From Bacteroidota bacterium (lineage in GTDB: Bacteria > Bacteroidota > Bacteroidia > Bacteroidales > F082): a stretch of DNA of 58,131 bases. The stretch covers positions 1 through 58,131 of the forward strand of contig JAGXRB010000375.1 in the NCBI GenBank assembly GCA_018336075.1, read 5' to 3'. Below are positions 53,859-58,131 of this stretch, in pieces. A program made the position numbers and the translations under genes. The notes below the pieces were generated by a model that was given only the letters and a program-made list of their open reading frames with translations, was not told where the DNA came from and did not search any database. The first letter of the stretch is position 1. Each line of letters begins with the position of its first letter.

Positions 53859-54902
53859 TTATTCAGTATCTTCCTGATGCATGTTGAGGATTCTGTTTTT
53901 GTTGTCAAGAAAAATGACAATCAAAGTTGAAAGCAAAAATGTTCCGAAAGCTGCAACAACAACAATAATCCAACGCACAGGAAACGCTTTTTTGTCGGAA
54001 GGAAAAGGTTTTGTGACCACTGTAGCAAAGGTGATATTTCTGTGTGCATTGGTATATGCCCAGTCATATTCAATCTTGTATTTTCCGTATTCAGCAATAA
54101 GCTCATAAAAGCGATCATTGTATTTGACCCACTCACCACCTTTTTCCTCAATGTTTTTCTTTAGTTTTATGATCTCACTTGTATTGATATTGGAGGAGTT
54201 ATTGCCATCTACTGTGCGCAGGAAACCACGGGCAACCTCTCTTGATTGATTAGGATAATCGATGATGCCATATTCGGTTCGCAGCTTATAAAGATGTCTT
54301 TCAACAGAGTCAATTTCAAATTGTTTGCGTTTCAGACGTGCTCCCATGAGTTCAAGCTCTTCGCGATATTTCTTTGATTGCTCATAACGAATCACTTTGT
54401 TCATTACTGAAATGATGGAATCGGCCATTTGACTGGCAACCAGCGGGTCTTTATCCTGCACTTCAATTTGAATCGCCTCGTAAGGAGTTTTTCTGACACG
54501 AACATTCTCATAGTAATAATACTGAAGGAGCGTGTTGTAGTGTTTGTAATCAGGAGCAATTTTATAACGCTCGGCAAGGTTGAACTTATGCACCATGCTG
54601 TCCATAATGTACCTGGAGTTAAGCCATTGCAGAAGCTGTTCTGTTTCACTTTCATCGGAGTAACTACCTATATTAGAGGGATATATCACCGCGACTGAAC
54701 GATATTTAGGGGTAATAAATCTTGGTCCGGAAAAGAAAACAGCCAGCAATGCAGCTATAAGCGTTATCGCCGCGAGGTGGTACCTCCAGCGAAAAGCATG
54801 CCTGACTATGGTTGTACTATTGAAAAAGTCGTTCATGATATTCAAATTGTTAACTGTTTTAGTACTTTCCTTTTTTTTCTTTGGCTTCAAATCAAATTTC
54901 AT
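53859..54902 (-). CDS. Wzz/chain-length determinant-like protein 2
   Basis: This 347-residue inner-membrane protein has a transmembrane helix near residues 42-60, a periplasmic coiled-coil domain (about 75-300) and a second helix near 307-330. The PRFITPKYRSVAVIYP segment after the first helix is the Wzz-domain start. The N terminus before the first helix is unusually long and lysine-rich (LKPKKKKESTK). Wzz proteins set the length of polysaccharide chains. There is no cytoplasmic tyrosine kinase domain. It is a divergent tandem paralogue of the gene at 54941. Confidence 0.82.
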   Translation of the reverse strand: MKFDLKPKKKKESTKTVNNLNIMNDFFNSTTIVRHAFRWRYHLAAITLIAALLAVFFSGPRFITPKYRSVAVIYPSNIGSYSDESETEQLLQWLNSRYIMDSMVHKFNLAERYKIAPDYKHYNTLLQYYYYENVRVRKTPYEAIQIEVQDKDPLVASQMADSIISVMNKVIRYEQSKKYREELELMGARLKRKQFEIDSVERHLYKLRTEYGIIDYPNQSREVARGFLRTVDGNNSSNINTSEIIKLKKNIEEKGGEWVKYNDRFYELIAEYGKYKIEYDWAYTNAHRNITFATVVTKPFPSDKKAFPVRWIIVVVAAFGTFLLSTLIVIFLDNKNRILNMHQEDTE

Positions 54903-54940
54903 TTCAACTGATTTAAGAGAAGGCAGTTGAATAATCCTTT

Positions 54941-55963
54941 TTAAAGTTTTTTTTTTACTTGAATGTATCCGTGCTCTAAAAAACCAATCAGAAACAGGCT
55001 AAGAATCATGGTTGAAAATACAGTAATGACCATAATCAACCAGCGAATCGGAAATGATTTTCTTTCGGCCTCAAATGCTGATGACACAACAAATTTATGT
55101 GGCATATTCTCAGTTGCATCCACTTTAGCCTCTTCATATTTTGCCTTAATCTGTGAAAGCTGCTTTCGCTCATGCTCTAAGCCATCGCGTAACGAAACGT
55201 ATGACCCGCCATAGGTTGACAATAATTCAAGTTTTTCGTAAAGTGCCTTAATCCCTATAGTATTGTTTTTTGCAAGTTCGATAGCAAGTTGCTGATTGAT
55301 CATTTCAGCCTGACTTTCGTAATCATGGATACCTAGTCTTCTTATTGCGTTGAGAGAATCCTCCATCGCTTTCACTTCATCGCGCAGCTTAAAATACTCC
55401 TGTTCAACGATTTTGAATGCACGAACGGCAACGTCCTTTTGCATGACATTCATCGTTGAATCAAAGAGTTCTGCAATATCATTGGCTATATTGGAAGCAA
55501 AGGCGGGGTCTTTGTCAAGAACAGTGATTTTTACTGCCATATACTCTGTGCGGCGAAATTTGATCTTGCTTTCGTATTCTTTATAGAGTTTGGTAAAACG
55601 ATAATTTGTGTTTGAAGTAAACCCGTAATGCTGCATAAGATCATATTTTTCTATGATCCTGTCGCGGATTTTATTTGAATTCAAAATCTGAAGCATACGC
55701 TCAGTTTGTTCATCTTCTCCAAACTCAAGTAAATCCTTGTTGCTGTTGAAATTTGTATTCAGGAGAACTTTGGAAATTGAATTTGTTGAGGTTGGATAAA
55801 GTATAACAGTCGATTTGAATAAGGGAGTTATAAAAAAAGGCGTGCTAAATATGTAAGCAAAAATCGCAGAAACAAAAGCAATGATGATGAAAGGCTTTTT
55901 GTACTTTGCAATAATATCAACTAAACTAAAATAGTTCATCTCGGTCCCGTCAGGTTTTTGCAT
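54941..55963 (-). CDS. Wzz/chain-length determinant-like protein 1
   Basis: This 340-residue protein has helix 1 near residues 20-40, the Wzz-domain segment TPFFITPLFKSTVILYP, a long coiled-coil region (about 150-280) and helix 2 near 305-330. It shares layout and motif positions with the next gene (FRRTEYMAVKITVLDKDPAFASNIAND vs related residues), of which only short parts are quoted here. It has its own promoter candidate at 55990-55997, so the two Wzz genes and the ligase may form one transcription unit. Confidence 0.82.
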   Translation of the reverse strand: MQKPDGTEMNYFSLVDIIAKYKKPFIIIAFVSAIFAYIFSTPFFITPLFKSTVILYPTSTNSISKVLLNTNFNSNKDLLEFGEDEQTERMLQILNSNKIRDRIIEKYDLMQHYGFTSNTNYRFTKLYKEYESKIKFRRTEYMAVKITVLDKDPAFASNIANDIAELFDSTMNVMQKDVAVRAFKIVEQEYFKLRDEVKAMEDSLNAIRRLGIHDYESQAEMINQQLAIELAKNNTIGIKALYEKLELLSTYGGSYVSLRDGLEHERKQLSQIKAKYEEAKVDATENMPHKFVVSSAFEAERKSFPIRWLIMVITVFSTMILSLFLIGFLEHGYIQVKKKL

Positions 55964-55989
55964 ATTCAGATCCTGTTAATAAAGGGTGT

Positions 55990-55997
55990 CAAAATTA
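55990..55997 (-). promoter_or_regulatory. Possible -7 element for the Wzz operon
   Basis: On the minus strand TAATTTTG matches the TAnnTTTG box, 26 bp before the ATG of the first Wzz gene. The -33 region has TTTTTCTG, only a partial match. The 170-bp gap 55964-56132 holds nothing else clear. Confidence 0.35.
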
Positions 55998-56132
55998 GAA
56001 AAATATTTCGCATATTCACAGAAAAACCATCATTTGAGGTGCAAAATTTATTTAATCTGAATGGAATACCTCTCAACCTCATCTTAAAAGAGGTTTCATG
56101 AATTGAAAAAATCGGGATAGGTGAATGAAAAA

Positions 56133-57629
56133 TCACTTTTTAACATGTCCGTAAGCAGAAGTAATTAAGACAAGAATGCTTTTGATTTCTATCATTTTGG
56201 TTACAAAAACCAGGATAAAACCAAAAATCAAGGCTGATAAGAAATTAATTATCCAATGAAACGGCATGAAGACTGAACCCATTGCGCTTGCAAACAGCAG
56301 AATGGAAAAAGCAGCGACTCTGAAATAGAATACTTTACCAAAACGCAGATTAAATATTTTTCGGGCTATAAAGAGCTGGATAACAGCTGTTACAAATTGC
56401 ACTGTAAAACTTGACCATGCAGCACCCATAGCTTCAAAACCTGGAATAAGTATAAAATTCATCCCGACATTGATCACAACACCAGCTCCTGCAACGATGT
56501 TGAGGATCGCCAGATTTCCATTGGCCGTTAAAAGCGTTCCGAAAATGTAAGTGCAGGAAACAGAAACAAAACTTCCCATAAGAACACGGAAAACAGCTGC
56601 AGACTCTTCAATCCGCAGGTTAAAAGCCAACAAATCTTCGCCATCACGCAAACCATAAAGCAACTCCATAAGTTCTCTGCTGTAGGCCAGAGACAAAGCT
56701 GCAACAAGCATCGACATTGAAAAAATGATGCTGAAAGACAGTTTAACAAGCTGATTGACGGATTCTCTCTTTTTTATCATTGAGGCAAACATCGGTAGCA
56801 GCAGCACCGAAAAAAGCAACGAAATATTGTTTCCTGCATCAAGTAGCCTGAAGGCTTTGCCATAAATACCAGTTTGAACAAAACCTGTTTCAGCCGGAAG
56901 CAACCGCTCAATCAAAACAGGTTCGAGCCTGTTGTAGAAACTCATCAATAATACAAGAAGCGCATAAGGAAGACTTTTTCTGATGATGGCCAGCATAAAC
57001 GGCCATTGAAATGAAGGCAAAATGCGCCCTGCATGTTTTATAACAAAAACAAATGCTGCTATCAGCGTAATTATATAGGCTGCTGTTTGCGCATATACAA
57101 ACCATTCAATTTGAAAAGGGCCTGTAACAAAGCCCGACCAAAGCAGAAAGCTGCATATAAGAATCATCAGCAAACGGTCGAGGATGGAGAAAATACTGTC
57201 AACTTTGAACAACAGCAGCCCGGAGATATTAGATCTGAGATATAGAATGAAAGACAGCAAAACTTGATTGAAAGCAACCCAGCCAAGAAGTTTAAGCTGT
57301 GCCCCATCATAACCGATCAAAATTCCGATGCCAAAAATTACAGCAGCATACAGAAGGGATAAAAGCATTTTTAAACCTGCGATGCCCGCAAAATATTTGC
57401 TGAGTAGCTGATTGTTTTGCGCAATATTTCTGTTGTTGTAGTTGGTTATACCAAGGTCGAGAAGAATGTAAAACAGAAATGAATAGCTGTAAATGGATAG
57501 AAAAAAACCATAAGTACCATCGCCGACAGAATTTTGTACAGCACGGTCAATACCTAAAATCCAAAAGGGTTTTATCAGCAGATTGAGAGATAGAAGTAAT
57601 GCCAGATTTCTTATAAAACGCCTCTGCAT
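56133..57629 (-). CDS. Polysaccharide flippase (Wzx/MATE-like)
   Basis: This 498-residue membrane protein has 12-14 transmembrane helices. The opening RFIRNLALLLSLNLLIKPFWI with a Gly-rich first loop (VGDGTYGFFLSIYSYSF) and the tandem helical bundles are typical of polysaccharide biosynthesis (Polysacc_synt) flippases. Such proteins move lipid-linked repeat units across the inner membrane. It starts 23 bp after the methyltransferase gene, so the two are probably co-transcribed. Confidence 0.87.
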   Translation of the reverse strand: MQRRFIRNLALLLSLNLLIKPFWILGIDRAVQNSVGDGTYGFFLSIYSYSFLFYILLDLGITNYNNRNIAQNNQLLSKYFAGIAGLKMLLSLLYAAVIFGIGILIGYDGAQLKLLGWVAFNQVLLSFILYLRSNISGLLLFKVDSIFSILDRLLMILICSFLLWSGFVTGPFQIEWFVYAQTAAYIITLIAAFVFVIKHAGRILPSFQWPFMLAIIRKSLPYALLVLLMSFYNRLEPVLIERLLPAETGFVQTGIYGKAFRLLDAGNNISLLFSVLLLPMFASMIKKRESVNQLVKLSFSIIFSMSMLVAALSLAYSRELMELLYGLRDGEDLLAFNLRIEESAAVFRVLMGSFVSVSCTYIFGTLLTANGNLAILNIVAGAGVVINVGMNFILIPGFEAMGAAWSSFTVQFVTAVIQLFIARKIFNLRFGKVFYFRVAAFSILLFASAMGSVFMPFHWIINFLSALIFGFILVFVTKMIEIKSILVLITSAYGHVKK

Positions 57630-57652
57630 AGCTATGGTGCTAAAGATTTCGG

Positions 57653-58131
57653 CTAAGGTATAAAAAAGAAGTTTTGGGTATTATGTTTCTCAGGTTTATA
57701 ATCAACAAGCTGGTCTTTTTGAAGAACCCTGATAGAATATCCCAATGAATTCATTAATTTGAAACAGTTTTGGCGGTTTTCATTTTCCCATAACTCAGTA
57801 TAAATCAAAGGTTTAAACTTTGATATAATTCCTTCACCACCCTGAAGCACGAAATACTCAAAATTTTCTACATCTAGCTTAATGGCTGAAAGTTTCATTC
57901 CACCATTTTTCAATTCAACACAATCATCTAACTTAAGGATAGGAACTTTCACCGAATTGCCTTCATTAAACTCCGTAATCGTATCGTGCATAACATGGCT
58001 CAAACCCTGCATTTTAACGTTATCCAACACTGGCATCACCATTTCGACTTTTCCCGATTGATTGCCAAGTGCTTTTTCGACAACTTTCACGTTTTTGAGG
58101 CGGTAAAAATTCAGCACCCTCTTAAGAGTTT
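57653..58131 (-). CDS. FkbM family methyltransferase, 5' end beyond the window
   Basis: About 159 C-terminal codons are present; the frame stays open to the right edge, so the true start is outside. The motifs VVEKALGNQSGKVEM, ILKLDDCV, IKLDVENFEYFVLQGGEGI and YTELWENENR are typical of FkbM SAM-dependent O-methyltransferases, with the Asp-Val-Glu of IKLDVEN corresponding to the catalytic/metal region. In surface-polysaccharide clusters these usually methylate a sugar hydroxyl. Confidence 0.85.
   Translation of the reverse strand, partial: TLKRVLNFYRLKNVKVVEKALGNQSGKVEMVMPVLDNVKMQGLSHVMHDTITEFNEGNSVKVPILKLDDCVELKNGGMKLSAIKLDVENFEYFVLQGGEGIISKFKPLIYTELWENENRQNCFKLMNSLGYSIRVLQKDQLVDYKPEKHNTQNFFFIP

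Noticed and set aside
56068-56094. ACCTCT/AGAGGT inverted repeat as terminator of the flippase gene
   Set aside because: It has only six pairs, a long loop, and no T run on the minus strand.

Overview
The window is chromosomal DNA from a member of the Bacteroidota. The signs are its AT-rich composition, the absence of clear Shine-Dalgarno sequences, promoter-like TTTG/TAnnTTTG elements, type IX secretion (T9SS) C-terminal sorting domains on several exported proteins, LruC-domain surface proteins, a GH97 enzyme next to a type I pullulanase, and the order DUF2520 / KdsC-like / UbiA / Maf / DUF502 / SurE / LpxB. A Bacteroidales-like free-living or anaerobic polysaccharide degrader is plausible, but nothing here fixes the genus.

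Region 1 (1-20667) is the striking part. It is a same-strand tandem array of at least six cassettes; the first is cut by the window edge, so the array continues to the left. Each complete cassette has (a) a conserved TTGGCATAAGATTTGA-like element resembling a sigma-54 -24/-12 promoter, 25-32 bp before the start codon; (b) a lipoprotein of about 120 residues with a lipobox Cys-Lys-Lys-Asp; (c) a large exported protein of 854-1778 residues whose last ~270 residues form a strongly conserved LruC/DUF4842 domain, while its N-terminal modules differ in every copy; and (d) a conserved AAGCGTT tract followed by an intrinsic terminator. The lipoprotein looks like the detached N-terminal anchor module of ordinary one-piece LruC proteins. 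I consider this a candidate undescribed two-component surface system that diversifies by module exchange.

Region 2 (20686-32571) holds a GxGYxYP-family exported protein with a T9SS sorting domain, DUF3788 and DksA/TraR-like small proteins, an exo/endonuclease/phosphatase-fold lipoprotein, a minus-strand pair for alpha-glucan or alpha-galactoside breakdown (GH97 and pullulanase), a DEAD-box RNA helicase, an AhpD-like protein and a serine beta-lactamase-fold hydrolase.

Region 3 (32524-38161) contains a very large hybrid histidine kinase bracketed by a 48-bp perfect direct repeat that copies the 3' end of the preceding hydrolase gene, so the kinase block looks inserted. It is followed by an RsbW-type ATPase fused to a GNAT acetyltransferase.

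Region 4 (38276-45284, minus strand) has a four-unit DUF4397 repeat protein with a T9SS domain, a sigma-70 family (ECF-like) sigma factor, a long-chain acyl-CoA ligase and a CarH-like B12-binding MerR regulator. Region 5 (45528-51215, plus strand) is a tightly packed housekeeping operon: a DUF2520-KdsC fusion, UbiA prenyltransferase, Maf, DUF502, SurE, a small membrane protein and LpxB, with links to LPS and membrane lipid synthesis. Region 6 (51253-58131) has a small T9SS cargo protein, a cluster of REP-like hairpins, and a minus-strand surface polysaccharide cluster: FkbM methyltransferase (cut by the right edge), flippase, two Wzz-type chain-length proteins and an O-antigen ligase/polymerase. 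I saw no rRNA, tRNA, CRISPR array or intact insertion sequence.
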